Shown: one piece after another, positions 46,611-56,428 of the stretch
How the letters are laid out: every line of letters starts with the position of its first letter
Position numbering within the stretch: position 1 is the first letter of the stretch
NCBI RefSeq assembly: GCF_008638305.1
Contig: NZ_VTPZ01000002.1
Coordinates: 248,001 to 312,000, forward strand
DNA length: 64,000 bases
DNA from: Pseudomonas profundi
GTDB taxonomy: Bacteria; Pseudomonadota; Gammaproteobacteria; Pseudomonadales; Pseudomonadaceae
Direction of reading: 5' to 3'
Notes under the pieces: generated by a model
Seen by the model: only the letters and a program-made list of their open reading frames with translations
Database searches by the model: none
Told to the model about the DNA's origin: nothing
Position numbers and translations under genes: made by a program

Positions 46611-47633
46611 TCATTCAACAGGCTGCACAACCAGCGGCACCTTGCTGCGTTCGCCCGCGATTTCACGAACCAGGCGCGGAACAAGAAAGCCCGGCAAGCG
46701 CGTCAGCATCTGTCCAACCAGTCGGATTGCCTCGTCATCTCCGACAAGAAAATGACGTGCACCTTTTACATGGTCAAGAATATGGAGATAGTAGGGCATT
46801 ATGCCACTATCGGCTAGCCTTTCACTCAAGGCGATCTGATCTTCGAGTTGGTCATTCACTCCGCGCAGCAGAACCGCCTGGTTGAGCATCATGATTCCGG
46901 CGCTGCGTAGGGTGTGTACTGCTTGCTCCAGGCTAGGGTCCAGTTCGTTGGCATGATTGCAATGGAGCACCATGGTGACGGGCAGGCGGGTACCGCATAA
47001 CGCGTCAATCAGGCCGGCCGTTACCCGTTGAGGAATAACCACCGGTAGACGAGTGTGAACCCGCAGACGCATCACATGCGGAATGTTCGCGATTTCCCGG
47101 GTCAACCAGGCCAGGCGCTTGTCATTGGCTGCTAGTGGATCGCCTCCGCTGTATATTACTTCGCGGATGCTGGCATCGGCACGGATGTAATCCAGCGCCT
47201 CCTGCCATTCAGCGGTGCTCAGGTTGTTGTCGTCGTAGGGGAAATGGCGCCGGAAACAGTAGCGACAATTCACTGCGCATCCTGCGCTGACAACGAGCAA
47301 AAGCCGGCCGTGGTACTTGTGAATGATGCCTGGCCGGGCGTTGGCGTGTTGTTCGCCCAGGGGGTCAGTCACGTAACCGGGCTGATCCAGGAGCTCTTCT
47401 CCGATGGGCAATACCTGTCTGAGGAGGGGATCGTCCGGATCGCCGCGGCGCATTCTGGCTATGTAGGGTTCGGGCACACGCAACGGGAAATCCTGTGCGG
47501 CACCCCTCGCCGGATCAAGCAAAGAGTCGTGCAATTGGAGCCGGTCGAGAAGCGCTGCGGGGTCGGTAACACTGCGCGCCAGTAGAGTTTGCCAAGTGTC
47601 AGACTCAACAGGCGCTGAAGATCCATGTATCAT
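46611..47633 (-). CDS. epmB: EF-P (R)-beta-lysine-modification 2,3-aminomutase
   Basis: Radical-SAM lysine 2,3-aminomutase making (R)-beta-lysine for EF-P. It is 340 aa. The cluster motif CAVNCRYC has Cys119, Cys123 and Cys126; [14 protein letters not shown] and [13 protein letters not shown] are family blocks. ATG at 47633 ([12 protein letters not shown]) was chosen over an ATG 51 bp upstream because it fits the family N-terminus and leaves a 118-bp promoter space before divergent efp. In most genomes epmB and efp are neighbours. Confidence 0.94.
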   Translation of the reverse strand: MIHGSSAPVESDTWQTLLARSVTDPAALLDRLQLHDSLLDPARGAAQDFPLRVPEPYIARMRRGDPDDPLLRQVLPIGEELLDQPGYVTDPLGEQHANARPGIIHKYHGRLLLVVSAGCAVNCRYCFRRHFPYDDNNLSTAEWQEALDYIRADASIREVIYSGGDPLAANDKRLAWLTREIANIPHVMRLRVHTRLPVVIPQRVTAGLIDALCGTRLPVTMVLHCNHANELDPSLEQAVHTLRSAGIMMLNQAVLLRGVNDQLEDQIALSERLADSGIMPYYLHILDHVKGARHFLVGDDEAIRLVGQMLTRLPGFLVPRLVREIAGERSKVPLVVQPVE

Positions 47634-47751
47634 TGCGTTTTTCCGCGCATGGGTGGCAGGGCATCCGTCGGGCGTTGCTGACAACGCCGGGCTGAAACCA
47701 TCGGTCAGCGCGCTCTCGGATGATTCCGTTCAAACTGTAAGTGGGAAATGT

Positions 47752-48318
47752 ATGGCCAATTATTCTACCAATGAATTCAAGCCGGGTCTTAAGGTGATGC
47801 TGGACGGCGATCCCTGCGCGATCCTGGAAAATGAATACGTCAAACCAGGCAAGGGACAGGCGTTCAACCGGGTCAAGGTGCGCAACCTGAAAAACGGCCG
47901 GGTTAACGAAAGGACGTTCAAATCGGGCGATAGCCTTGAAGGCGCTGACGTCATGGACCGTGAAATGGAATACCTGTACGCCGATGGTGAATTCTGGCAT
48001 TTCATGGCCACCGATGGTTCTTTTGAGCAGGTTGGTGCTGATGAAAAGGCTGTCGCTGACACCAAGAACTGGCTCAAGGAGCAGGTGATCTATCAGGTCA
48101 CCTTGTACAATGGCGCGCCGATTGCCGTGACGCCTCCGAACTTCGTTGAGCTGGAAGTCGTCGAAACTGATCCCGGCGTGCGTGGCGACACCTCCGGCGG
48201 CGGCACCAAGCCGGCCAAGTTGGTAACTGGCGCAGTGGTCAAGGTTCCTTTGTTTATCAACGTTGGGGACACCCTCAAGGTTGACACCCGTACCAACGAT
48301 TACGTCGGCCGCGCGTAA
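47752..48318 (+). CDS. efp: translation elongation factor P (lysine-modified type)
   Basis: EF-P rescues ribosomes stalled at polyproline. It is 188 aa with three beta-barrel domains. The acceptor tip reads [12 protein letters not shown] with Lys34, the site beta-lysylated by EpmA/EpmB, instead of the Arg32 used by EarP in P. aeruginosa. ATG at 47752 follows GGGAA. The downstream hairpin with T6 is a good terminator. Flanking epmB and epmA supply the modification pathway. Confidence 0.97.
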   Translation: MANYSTNEFKPGLKVMLDGDPCAILENEYVKPGKGQAFNRVKVRNLKNGRVNERTFKSGDSLEGADVMDREMEYLYADGEFWHFMATDGSFEQVGADEKAVADTKNWLKEQVIYQVTLYNGAPIAVTPPNFVELEVVETDPGVRGDTSGGGTKPAKLVTGAVVKVPLFINVGDTLKVDTRTNDYVGRA

Positions 48319-48333
48319 ATCCTGTTTCGGCAG

Positions 48334-48360
48334 AAACCGGGGCCCTGGTCCCGGTTTTTT
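48334..48360 (+). terminator. rho-independent terminator of efp
   Basis: AAACCGGG (48334-48341) pairs with CCCGGTTT (48350-48357) across an 8-nt loop and runs into TTTTTT. It ends the efp transcript 15 bp after the stop, separating efp from epmA. Confidence 0.9.
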
Positions 48361-48431
48361 GTGTCTGTAAGTTGGCGTCGCTGCATGCTTGGTAGGTCAG
48401 ATTCGCCAATTAACCTTTGAGTAGCCATTGA

Positions 48432-49391
48432 ATGCACGATTGGCAACCCACCGCTTCAATCGACAATCTTCGACGCCGTGCCGGCATAATTAACCAGATC
48501 CGGCGCTTCTTTGCCGAACGCGATGTGCTGGAGGTCGAAACGCCCGCATTATCTGGCGCTGCAGTGAGCGACCCGCACCTGTTTCCCTTCATAACCGATC
48601 TCGTACCGGAAGGCGGCGGCCCCACGCGCGTCCTTTATCTGCATACGTCTCCGGAATATCCGATGAAGCGCCTGCTGGCGGCGGGCAGCGGCTCGATCTG
48701 GCAGCAGTGCAAGGTCTACCGTAACGGTGAAAGCGGATCGCGGCATAACCCCGAGTTCACCATGCTCGAATGGTACCGGGTAGGGTTTGATCATCATCAG
48801 CTGATGGAGGAAGTCGATCAGCTGGTGCGTTCTGTGCTCGGCTGCACCCCTGCACGCCGAGTCACCTACGCTGATCTCTTCAGGGATCTGCTGGTAACGG
48901 ATATTCATGGTTGCGATACGTCGGAGCTGGCGCGGCTGGGGCGGGAGCGCTGCGGTTTTACCGGCGAGCTGGATCGCGACGGCTGGCTCAACCTGTTGTT
49001 TTCCCATCTCATCGAACCTCAGTTGATCGAGCCCACGATGGTCTACGCCTTTCCTGCGTCCCAGGCTGCTCTGGCAAGGATTGTAGGCTCTGACGACAGG
49101 GTGCCAAGCGCGGCGCGTTTTGAGTTGTTCATCAACGGCATGGAATTGGCTAACGGTTACTTCGAGCTGACCGATGCTATGGAGCAAGCTCGACGCTTCG
49201 AGACTGATCAGCAATTGCGCGCGGCATTGAACCGTCCTGTGCTCCCTGTGGATGAGCATCTGGTGCACGCACTGCATAGTGGTTTACCCGAGTGTGCAGG
49301 CGTGGCGTTAGGAGTGGATCGTCTCGTTATGCTGGCGATGGGGGCGCGCAGTATTGATGAGGTTATAGCCTTTCCCATTACTCGCGCTTGA
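48432..49391 (+). CDS. epmA: EF-P lysine lysyltransferase
   Basis: Class II lysyl-tRNA synthetase paralogue that attaches beta-lysine to Lys34 of EF-P. It is 319 aa, lacks the N-terminal tRNA-binding domain of LysRS, and has the class II motifs: FAERDVLEVETPAL (motif 1), RNGESGSRHNPEFTMLEWY (motif 2) and GVALGVDRLVMLAMG (motif 3). The short length and efp/epmB neighbours fit EpmA rather than a tRNA synthetase. Confidence 0.95.
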   Translation: MHDWQPTASIDNLRRRAGIINQIRRFFAERDVLEVETPALSGAAVSDPHLFPFITDLVPEGGGPTRVLYLHTSPEYPMKRLLAAGSGSIWQQCKVYRNGESGSRHNPEFTMLEWYRVGFDHHQLMEEVDQLVRSVLGCTPARRVTYADLFRDLLVTDIHGCDTSELARLGRERCGFTGELDRDGWLNLLFSHLIEPQLIEPTMVYAFPASQAALARIVGSDDRVPSAARFELFINGMELANGYFELTDAMEQARRFETDQQLRAALNRPVLPVDEHLVHALHSGLPECAGVALGVDRLVMLAMGARSIDEVIAFPITRA

Positions 49392-49752
49392 TAGCTCCCC
49401 GATCCGGCAGTATTGGTGGGCTGTAATTCGGGGCCAGCTGTCGCGAGGCGACAGGGCTGCGCCGACACGCTGCAAGTACGTCCCTGTAAGCTCGTCGATG
49501 ACATCCTTGTCATCGCACGGTCGGCTCAACCCTGTCGCCTCGCTTCGCATACACATTGGAGCGGCCTGATAGGAAAATCTGAAAAACGGTTTTAATCTCT
49601 GCCTCACGCCGATGCGCGACCAAGCCCGCCGGCTGTCAGGGTGGAGCAAGTGTTGAAAACAGGGATGTTTCCATCAAGCCCCCACGGACGGGTTCACGGC
49701 GTCTTGCGCAGTCCTGACGGCTGGTCGGCGACCGGCTCAGTTTTCCATTCCT
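49392..49752. other. intergenic repeat region between epmA and psd
   Basis: 361 bp with no supported gene. The left part holds the inverted repeat at 49443-49543. The right part (about 49640-49730) has words such as ttgaaaacagggatgtttcc and cacggacgggttcacggcgt that I associate with dispersed Pseudomonas intergenic repeats; this association is recollection. Confidence 0.5.
49443..49543. repeat. 101-bp structured inverted repeat
   Basis: GCGAGGCGACAGGG (49443-49456) and GCCGAC (49461-49466) pair with GTCGGC (49520-49525) and CCCTGTCGCCTCGC (49530-49543), leaving a 4-nt internal loop on each side. The loop contains a second hairpin GATGACA/TGTCATC (49497-49514). This layered stem is stronger than chance and looks like a repeat element or structured RNA. 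Confidence 0.75.
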
Positions 49753-50601
49753 CTAGCGTTGCTTGCCGAGCTTCTGACCCATTTGCACAAAATCTCCAGC
49801 GCCCAGGCCCTTGTCCCAGTCAGCCTTGTCCGGGCCGAAGAGTACGATCACAGTGGAGCCAAGTTTGAATCGACCCATCTCTGCACCGCGATCCAGTGAC
49901 GGAGCCGCTTCGTTGTAATCGCGCGCGTGAAGCTGGCGTCGGTGGGGGGCAACCAGGCCGGCCCAGACGGTTTCCACTGAGGCAACGATCATCGCGCCTA
50001 CCAGCACCAGGCCCATCGGGCCGGCTGGCGTGTCAAAGATACAGACCACACGCTCATTGCGGGAGAAAAGCCTCGGCACGTTCTCCGCCGTGACGCGGTT
50101 AACCGAGAACAAGTCGCCGGGGACGTAGATCATCTCGCGCAGAGTGCCGCCCAATGGCATGTGGACCCGGTGATAGTCGCGCGGCGACAGGTAGACGGTG
50201 GCGAACTGCCCGCCCTGGAACAACTTGGCGTGCTCGGTATTTCCGCCGACCAACTCCTGCACGCTATAGCTTTGACCTTTTGCCTGGAATATCCGGCCGT
50301 GCTCTATTGCTCCGAGTTGACTGATCACGCCATCGGCGGGACTCAGAACCGAGTCGGATGCAGGGTCGAGTGGACGGGCATCGGGCGTGAGTGCGCGTGT
50401 GAAAAAATCATTGAAGCAGGCGTAAGCAGTGGGTTCGGGTTCTACGGCCTGGCGCATATCTACCTGATACCGCTTGACGAACCAGGTGATAAACGGATTT
50501 TTGACCCACGGCCAGGTGCAATTGGCCAGGCCGCCGGCAGCGCGTGATAGCAAGTGCTGAGGCAGCAGGTATTGCAGAATGATGAAAAGACGATCTTGCA
50601 T
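49753..50601 (-). CDS. psd: phosphatidylserine decarboxylase proenzyme
   Basis: Inner-membrane enzyme making phosphatidylethanolamine. It is 282 aa. The self-cleavage motif LGST is at 247-250, with Ser249 becoming the pyruvoyl group; HRVHMPLGG and SPADGVI are family blocks. ATG at 50601 (MQDRLFIILQYL) is used; the open frame continues upstream through rhdA in another frame but is not coding. It follows rhdA by 10 bp, so the two are probably one operon. Confidence 0.95.
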   Translation of the reverse strand: MQDRLFIILQYLLPQHLLSRAAGGLANCTWPWVKNPFITWFVKRYQVDMRQAVEPEPTAYACFNDFFTRALTPDARPLDPASDSVLSPADGVISQLGAIEHGRIFQAKGQSYSVQELVGGNTEHAKLFQGGQFATVYLSPRDYHRVHMPLGGTLREMIYVPGDLFSVNRVTAENVPRLFSRNERVVCIFDTPAGPMGLVLVGAMIVASVETVWAGLVAPHRRQLHARDYNEAAPSLDRGAEMGRFKLGSTVIVLFGPDKADWDKGLGAGDFVQMGQKLGKQR

Positions 50602-50611
50602 TGATAAGTCC

Positions 50612-51421
50612 TTAGCTTTCGATAGGGGCATTGGGATGATTGCCCCATTCCGACCACGAACCTGCGTAGGCTTTGACTCGCGGATAACCGAGAATCTTGG
50701 CCGCCAGGTAAGTGAATCCGGAGCGGTGATGGGTTTGGCAGTGAGTGACAATCTCCTTGTCGGGGGTAATACCCAGCTCGGCGAGTTTGTCCGCGAGATC
50801 GGTGCGTAGCCGCAGTCCGCGCTGCGGATCCATCCCCGCAGTCCATTCAAAATTGATCGCGCCAGGGATATGTCCGCCGCGGGCGGCAAGTACTTTCTGG
50901 CCTCGGTGTTCTTCAGGCGAACGCGCGTCCCAGATTATCCGGTCAGAGCCTTCCTGCTCCCGGACGAGTGTTGCCAGATCGATAGTGTGATCGTGGTTGA
51001 GCCTGATCCGTGGCTGGGTGGGCTCGGGGGCTTCCGAGGTGCTAACCAGTGGTCTGTCTTCTGCGGTCCAGGCCTTCAGGCCACCGTTGAGGTAGGAATA
51101 ATGCTTATGACCGATCGAATCGAGCAACCAGATGAAGCGGCCAGCCCAGCCGCCGCCTTCATCGTCATAGACGATATAGTGCAGATCCGGATGGTGGCCT
51201 AGCCGGCCGAACAATTGTTCCAATCGCTTCTGAGCAGGTAGTAAGCCGGGTATCGGCGGCGGAGCGGTTATTTCTGACGGCACCACCGGGACTGCTCCAG
51301 CTATATGGCCGGCCTGGTACTCCTCTAGCTTACGTAGGTCGACGAGGCGGTACGCCGCCGGATTCAGTTGTGCCGGGAGCTGATCCGGTTCGATCAGCAA
51401 GGGTAAACAGGGGTGCGACAT
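50612..51421 (-). CDS. rhdA: thiosulfate:cyanide sulfurtransferase (rhodanese)
   Basis: Two-domain rhodanese of 269 aa. The C-terminal active loop HCQTHHRSGF has catalytic Cys228 and the particular CQTHHRS sequence of Azotobacter/Pseudomonas RhdA. The N-terminal domain carries VYDDEGGGWAGR without a Cys and is inactive as expected. Start MSHPCLPLL follows AGGA. Stands beside psd as in P. aeruginosa. Physiological acceptor uncertain. Confidence 0.93.
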   Translation of the reverse strand: MSHPCLPLLIEPDQLPAQLNPAAYRLVDLRKLEEYQAGHIAGAVPVVPSEITAPPPIPGLLPAQKRLEQLFGRLGHHPDLHYIVYDDEGGGWAGRFIWLLDSIGHKHYSYLNGGLKAWTAEDRPLVSTSEAPEPTQPRIRLNHDHTIDLATLVREQEGSDRIIWDARSPEEHRGQKVLAARGGHIPGAINFEWTAGMDPQRGLRLRTDLADKLAELGITPDKEIVTHCQTHHRSGFTYLAAKILGYPRVKAYAGSWSEWGNHPNAPIES

Positions 51422-51529
51422 GTATGATTCCTGATCGATATTCATCCAGGGTGTCTATTGTGCCGGTTCGCGGGCACTGTTCAATCGAAGCGGACCGAGG
51501 GGCGTTACAAAATTCGAGCATCATTGTAC

Positions 51530-51556
51530 TCAGGGTTTGAGCCGCGTTGCCGATAA
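51530..51556 (+). promoter_or_regulatory. possible sigma-28 (FliA) promoter of motAB
   Basis: GCCGATAA (51549-51556) is a perfect FliA -10 match, and 11 bp upstream TCAGGGTT (51530-51537) matches 5 of 8 bases of the -35 TAAAGTTT. The position 150 bp before motA fits. A hairpin GCCGCC/GGCGGC lies downstream at 51649-51664. Without the -35 strength it remains a suggestion. Confidence 0.4.
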
Positions 51557-51705
51557 AGTCTTCGTGGCAACCAGCGCTTCGTTTGCACTTGCTCATCGTA
51601 ACCTGAAGGTCCGAATGGTCGTCACTATAACCTGATCACTAGAGTAGTGCCGCCCAAAGGCGGCTGCCAAGCACGTCCATTTTCTTGTCCGGGTCTCACG
51701 CGTTT

Positions 51706-52560
51706 ATGTTGAAAATTGCAGGGTTTCTTGTCGTTATCGTCAGTGTCTTGGGCGGGTTCGTGTTGTCCGACGGGCAGGTAGCGGCGCTGTGGCATCCGTT
51801 TGAAATCCTGATTATTGGCGGGGCGGCGCTGGGCGCTTTCCTCGTTGCCAACAGTATGGCGACGGTCCGCAATACCTTCGCCAAGGTGCCGCAGATTCTG
51901 TTTGGGCACCGCTTCGGCAAACCTTACTTTCTTGATGTACTCGGGTTGCTGTATGAAATTCTCAACAAGTCCCGTCGGGAGGGGATGATGGCCATAGAGG
52001 CGGATATTGAGGAGCCGCACGAGAGTCCGATATTCACCAAATATCCGGCAATCCTCAAGGATGACCGCATGATTGCTTTCATCTGTGACTATTTACGCAT
52101 CATGTCCACCGGCAATATGGCTCCGCATGAGCTTGAAGCCCTGTTCGACGTCGAGATTTCCAGCCTCACCGAAGAGCTGCAGACGCCATCCCATGCAGTG
52201 ACTCGCGTGGCGGACGCCTTGCCGGGTTTCGGTATCGTGGCTGCAGTGTTGGGCATCGTGGTCACCATGGGCATTCTTGGAGATGCGGACAATGCGCAGA
52301 TCGGAGAAAAGGTAGCCACGGCACTGGTCGGCACCTTCCTCGGGATCCTGGCCGCCTATGGCTTCGTTGGCCCTTTCGCTGCGGCAATGGAACACGACGC
52401 CACCGAAGAGGCTAACACCTACGAGGCGGTGAAAATGTGCCTGGTCGCCAGTGCCCAGGGCCTGCCGCCGGCGTTGGCGGTGGAATTTGGCCGCAAGTCC
52501 TTGCTGTCCGAGCATCGGCCGAGTTTCCTTGAGCTGGAAGAGTCGGTGAAGGGCCGCTGA
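51706..52560 (+). CDS. motA: flagellar motor stator protein MotA
   Basis: Four-helix inner-membrane stator subunit that couples ion flow to flagellar rotation. It is 284 aa. MLKIAGFLVVIVSVLGGFVL is the first helix; IIGGAALGAFL the second; a cytoplasmic loop and the pair of helices near 165-230 (LPGFGIVAAVLGIVVTMGIL, ALVGTFLGILAAYGFVGP) follow. ATG at 51706 is chosen because it begins helix 1; TTG at 51685 is a 7-residue longer alternative, and neither has a strong ribosome-binding site. motB follows by one base. Confidence 0.94.
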   Translation: MLKIAGFLVVIVSVLGGFVLSDGQVAALWHPFEILIIGGAALGAFLVANSMATVRNTFAKVPQILFGHRFGKPYFLDVLGLLYEILNKSRREGMMAIEADIEEPHESPIFTKYPAILKDDRMIAFICDYLRIMSTGNMAPHELEALFDVEISSLTEELQTPSHAVTRVADALPGFGIVAAVLGIVVTMGILGDADNAQIGEKVATALVGTFLGILAAYGFVGPFAAAMEHDATEEANTYEAVKMCLVASAQGLPPALAVEFGRKSLLSEHRPSFLELEESVKGR

Positions 52561-52561
52561 G

Positions 52562-53605
52562 ATGGCTAACGATCAACCGATTATTGTCAAACGTATCAGC
52601 CGCAAGGCAGCAGCTCATCATGGCGGATCCTGGAAAATAGCTTTCGCCGATTTTGCGGTAGCGATGATGGCGTTCTTTCTGGTTATGTGGCTGGTCACGG
52701 CGGCGACGCCGGGCCAATTGGCGATGGTGTCAGGTTACTTCAACGATCCGATCGGTTTCTCGGAGGGCGGCAGTCCGTACGCGATTGATCTGGGCGGGTC
52801 GCCGACTGTGGCCCCGCAGAAGACCTTGAATGATTTGCCTGAGCAGGTTGAAGCGCCCCTGCAACTGGATAACGAAACCATCGCTGACCTGGCCGAGATG
52901 GCTGAACAGCAAGAGCTGGATCTTCTGCTGCAGGAGCTGCAAAACAAGATCGATGCTGAGCCGGTGCTTCAGCGCTTCAAGGATCAGATCTTGCTGGAGA
53001 TCACTCAGGATGGATTACGCATCCAGATTGTCGATGCGGAGAATCGACCCATGTTTGCCAGCGGCAGCCCGCAGTTACAGTCCTATTTTGAAGACATTCT
53101 GCTGGCGCTGGCTGACACCATTTCCAGCGTGCCGAAGAAAATCAGTATCGGCGGGCATACCGACGCCAAACCTTTCAGCGGTCGCCTGAGCTACGGCAAC
53201 TGGGAGCTGTCCGCCGAGCGGGCCAACGCAGCGCGTCGCACGCTGGTCGTGGCAGGGTATCCTGAAAGTCAGGTCGCGCGCGTAGTGGGTTACGCTGACT
53301 CGGCACTGTTCGATCGGAACGATCCAACCAATCCGATCAATCGCAGAATCGATATCGTGGTGCTCAATAAGCGGGCTGAAGCGCAGCTGCTCGAAGGCAC
53401 AGCCGATCAGGCTGAGCCTGACGCTGAGCCGAACGATGCGCCCCTGATCAACGCTGTGCCAAGCGTGCCAGGGCGGTTCGAGGATGTTAGCGAGGGGCAG
53501 GGAACCGTCGCGCCGGCGCCCGCCCAGCCGGAATCAGCGCCGCAGACGCGACCTGCCAATTTATTCGACGATCCCGGTTCGCTCAGAAGACTGGGTGAGC
53601 CCTAG
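52562..53605 (+). CDS. motB: flagellar motor stator protein MotB
   Basis: Stator subunit of 347 aa. One membrane helix (FADFAVAMMAFFLVMWLVTA) carries the essential Asp in the FADFAVAMMA segment, followed by a plug and the OmpA-like peptidoglycan-binding domain (ISIGGHTDAKPF, NWELSAERANAARRTL, NRRIDIVVL). A long Pro/Ala-rich tail follows. Directly after motA. Confidence 0.94.
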   Translation: MANDQPIIVKRISRKAAAHHGGSWKIAFADFAVAMMAFFLVMWLVTAATPGQLAMVSGYFNDPIGFSEGGSPYAIDLGGSPTVAPQKTLNDLPEQVEAPLQLDNETIADLAEMAEQQELDLLLQELQNKIDAEPVLQRFKDQILLEITQDGLRIQIVDAENRPMFASGSPQLQSYFEDILLALADTISSVPKKISIGGHTDAKPFSGRLSYGNWELSAERANAARRTLVVAGYPESQVARVVGYADSALFDRNDPTNPINRRIDIVVLNKRAEAQLLEGTADQAEPDAEPNDAPLINAVPSVPGRFEDVSEGQGTVAPAPAQPESAPQTRPANLFDDPGSLRRLGEP

Positions 53606-53643
53606 AAACTGCAGGCGTTTCCCGAAGGAAGCGCCAGCGGTGC

Positions 53644-54669
53644 TCACGGATTGGTGATGCCCGAAAGGATGTAGCGGTAACTGCGCATGCGTGTTGATGA
53701 AATCTCCCCGCGCTCGACCGCGGCAAGCAAGGCGCAGCCGGGCTCGTGCAGATGCTGACAATCGCGGAATTTGCAATGGCCGAGAAACGGTCGGAATTCG
53801 ATAAAGCCTTCCAGTAGCTCGTCGTGGGAAATATGCGTAAGGCCGAATTCGCGGATGCCGGGGGAATCCACCAGATCGCCGCCCTCGGGGAAGTGGAAGA
53901 GCTTGGCGGTGGTCGTGGTGTGCATACCCTTGTTTGTTGCGTCCGAGAGGGCGCCTACGCGCAGGTCTTCGCCGGGCAGCAATACGTTGATCAATGAGGA
54001 TTTGCCGACCCCGGACTGACCAACAAATACGTTGATGCGCCCCTTCAGTTCACCCCGCAGTTCATCCAGGCCATCACCGGAATCTGCGGACAGGCAGAGC
54101 GTGCGATATCCCAGCCGGGCGTACTCGTCGAGCCAGCCGCGTAGATAGGCAAATTCCGCCTGATTCAGCAGGTCCGCCTTGTTGAGAACCAGCAATGGCT
54201 CGAGCCCTGCCTGTTCAGCAGCCACCAGATAGCGATCGATGAGATTGCTGTGAGGTGTAGGCAGCGGGGCAAATACGATGATCAGGCGGTCGATATTCGC
54301 CGCTACCGGCTTCAGCTGGCCGCGGTGATCGGGGCGAAACAGCTCGGTGCGGCGCGGCAGTTGGGCAACGATCACGCCGCCGTTCTGGTTGTCAGCGCGC
54401 CACACCACCTTGTCGCCGGTAACCAGCGCTGGCAGGTTGGCGCGCATGTGGCAGCGTCTGACAAGCCCCGCCTGCTCGCCGCTGGTGGCCTCGACATCGA
54501 CCTGAACGCCAAAATGCGCAATAACCAGACCTACCTGCTCCGGGCCTAGATCGCCCCCGAGCAAGCTCTCTTCGGCGAGGTCGGCACGTTTGCCGGCGCG
54601 CACGCTGCGCTCGTCCTGAATTTTCTGAATGCGCCAGTTCTGACGTCGAGTAAGGTGTCGCTTGGCCAT
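53644..54669 (-). CDS. rsgA: small ribosomal subunit biogenesis GTPase RsgA
   Basis: Circularly permuted GTPase for late 30S assembly, 341 aa. An OB-fold N-terminus is followed by NKAD (G4), then [12 protein letters not shown] (G1), [10 protein letters not shown] (G2) and DSPGIREFG (G3), in that permuted order. A C-terminal zinc knuckle [14 protein letters not shown] completes it. Divergent from orn by 84 bp, convergent with motB. Confidence 0.95.
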   Translation of the reverse strand: MAKRHLTRRQNWRIQKIQDERSVRAGKRADLAEESLLGGDLGPEQVGLVIAHFGVQVDVEATSGEQAGLVRRCHMRANLPALVTGDKVVWRADNQNGGVIVAQLPRRTELFRPDHRGQLKPVAANIDRLIIVFAPLPTPHSNLIDRYLVAAEQAGLEPLLVLNKADLLNQAEFAYLRGWLDEYARLGYRTLCLSADSGDGLDELRGELKGRINVFVGQSGVGKSSLINVLLPGEDLRVGALSDATNKGMHTTTTAKLFHFPEGGDLVDSPGIREFGLTHISHDELLEGFIEFRPFLGHCKFRDCQHLHEPGCALLAAVERGEISSTRMRSYRYILSGITNP

Positions 54670-54753
54670 GGATTACACATCTTGGGAACCAGCCGCAGTG
54701 TAGCATGCAGGCGTATACTCTATTCATCCACTTACTCAGACACAGGACCTTGC

Positions 54754-55296
54754 ATGCAGAACCCCGATAACCTGATCTGGATCGATCTGGAAATGACCGG
54801 TCTCGATTCCGATAACGACGTCATTATCGAAATCGCCACAGTGGTAACCGATGCCCAGCTGAATGCGTTGGCAGAAGGACCGGTACTGGCGATCAAGCAG
54901 CCGGACGCCTTGTTAGACGGGATGGACGAATGGAATACCCGTCAACACGGGCAGTCCGGGCTGACGCAGCGTGTGAAAGACAGTGCGATCGATCTGGCTG
55001 AAGCCGAGCGTCAGACACTGGCTTTTCTGCGTGAGTGGGTGCCGGAAGGACGATCACCCATGTGTGGCAACAGCATCTGCCAGGACCGGCGTTTCCTCTA
55101 TCGCGGAATGCCCGAGCTTGAGCGTTACTTTCACTATCGAAATCTGGACGTATCGACGTTAAAAGAGCTGGCCGCGCGCTGGGCGCCGGAGGTAAAGAAC
55201 AGCTTCAAGAAGCAGAGCAGTCACCTGGCCTTGGACGATGTGTACGACTCGATTGCGGAACTCAAGCACTACCGCGAACACTTCATCAAGTATTGA
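54754..55296 (+). CDS. orn: oligoribonuclease
   Basis: DEDDh 3'-5' exoribonuclease that degrades 2-5 nt RNA and, importantly in pseudomonads, pGpG from c-di-GMP breakdown. It is 180 aa. [10 protein letters not shown] has Asp11 and Glu13, and [11 protein letters not shown] has the His and Asp of the active site. AGGA is 6 bases before the ATG. Overlaps convergent queG by 11 bp. Confidence 0.96.
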   Translation: MQNPDNLIWIDLEMTGLDSDNDVIIEIATVVTDAQLNALAEGPVLAIKQPDALLDGMDEWNTRQHGQSGLTQRVKDSAIDLAEAERQTLAFLREWVPEGRSPMCGNSICQDRRFLYRGMPELERYFHYRNLDVSTLKELAARWAPEVKNSFKKQSSHLALDDVYDSIAELKHYREHFIKY

Positions 55297-56353
55297 TCGA
55301 GTGCCGCGAGAGGGCCCAGCGGACATGTTCGCTGACCAATTCAGACGGGTGCTGCGCACGCGCCTGCAGGGCCTGGATCACCGGCAAGCTCGAGGTGGCG
55401 TTACCCAGACCTATCGCCAGGTTGCGAAGCCAGCGTTCGTAACCTATCCGGCGAATGGGTGACCCCTCGGTATTTTTCAGGAAGGTTTGCTCATCCCAGC
55501 GGAACAGGTCGATCAGATCGGCCTGGTCGAGACTGTGTCGTGGCGTGAAATCCGCCTCGGAGGTGTCCTTGGCGAAGCGGTTCCAGGGGCATACCAGCTG
55601 GCAATCATCGCAGCCGAACACGCGGTTGCCCATCAAGGGTCGCAGCTCCTCCGGAATCGCTCCCTTCAGTTCGATGGTCAGATACGAGATGCAGCGGCGT
55701 GCGTCCAGCACGTGCTCTCCGACGAAGGCACCGGTCGGGCATTTGTCCAGGCAGGCGCTGCAGCGGCCACAATGATCTTCAGTATATGGCTGGTCGACGG
55801 GTAGAGGCAGATCGGTATACAGCTCGCCTAGAAAGAAGAAGCTGCCCGCCTTGCGGTTCAGCAGCATGGTGTTCTTGCCGATCCAGCCGAGACCTGAGCG
55901 ACTGGCCAGCGCACGCTCCATTACCGGGGCGCTGTCGACGAAGGCGCGGTAGCTAAAGGGGCCGGCCAGTTCCTGTACCCGATCGGCCAGCTGTTGCAGT
56001 CGGCGCCGGATCAACTTGTGGTAATCCCGGCCGAGTGCATAGCGCGAGATATAGGCAGCGTCAGGATTCGCCAATCGTTTGGCCATGCTGGTATCAGTCG
56101 GCAGATAATCCATGCGCACCGAAATGACCCGACGGGTTCCTGGAACCAGTTCAGCCGGCTGGGTTCGCTTGCTACCGTGACTGGCCATCCATTCCATTTC
56201 CCCGTGATAACCCGCGCGCAGCCAGCTATCCAGCCAGGCTTCGTGCTGACCTATATCCGGCTCGCTGATACCGGTTTGCTGAAAGCCCAGTTCGCTGGCG
56301 ATCAGGCGAATGTTGTCCGCCAGCTCGGCGTAATCGATAGTGGAATCAGGCAT
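55286..56353 (-). CDS. queG: epoxyqueuosine reductase
   Basis: Cobalamin- and two 4Fe-4S cluster-dependent enzyme for the last step of queuosine synthesis. It is 355 aa. The clusters bind in [12 protein letters not shown] and [30 protein letters not shown] and [10 protein letters not shown] are family blocks. A C-terminal HEAT-like tail ([13 protein letters not shown]) is present. Divergent from nnr. Confidence 0.95.
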   Translation of the reverse strand: MPDSTIDYAELADNIRLIASELGFQQTGISEPDIGQHEAWLDSWLRAGYHGEMEWMASHGSKRTQPAELVPGTRRVISVRMDYLPTDTSMAKRLANPDAAYISRYALGRDYHKLIRRRLQQLADRVQELAGPFSYRAFVDSAPVMERALASRSGLGWIGKNTMLLNRKAGSFFFLGELYTDLPLPVDQPYTEDHCGRCSACLDKCPTGAFVGEHVLDARRCISYLTIELKGAIPEELRPLMGNRVFGCDDCQLVCPWNRFAKDTSEADFTPRHSLDQADLIDLFRWDEQTFLKNTEGSPIRRIGYERWLRNLAIGLGNATSSLPVIQALQARAQHPSELVSEHVRWALSRHSINT

Positions 56354-56428
56354 GAATAAAAGGAGGGTCTAGGGAGTGAGACAGCCAGGACGTATAATTC
56401 TGCCAGACATTCACGCCGGTAGCATGTC

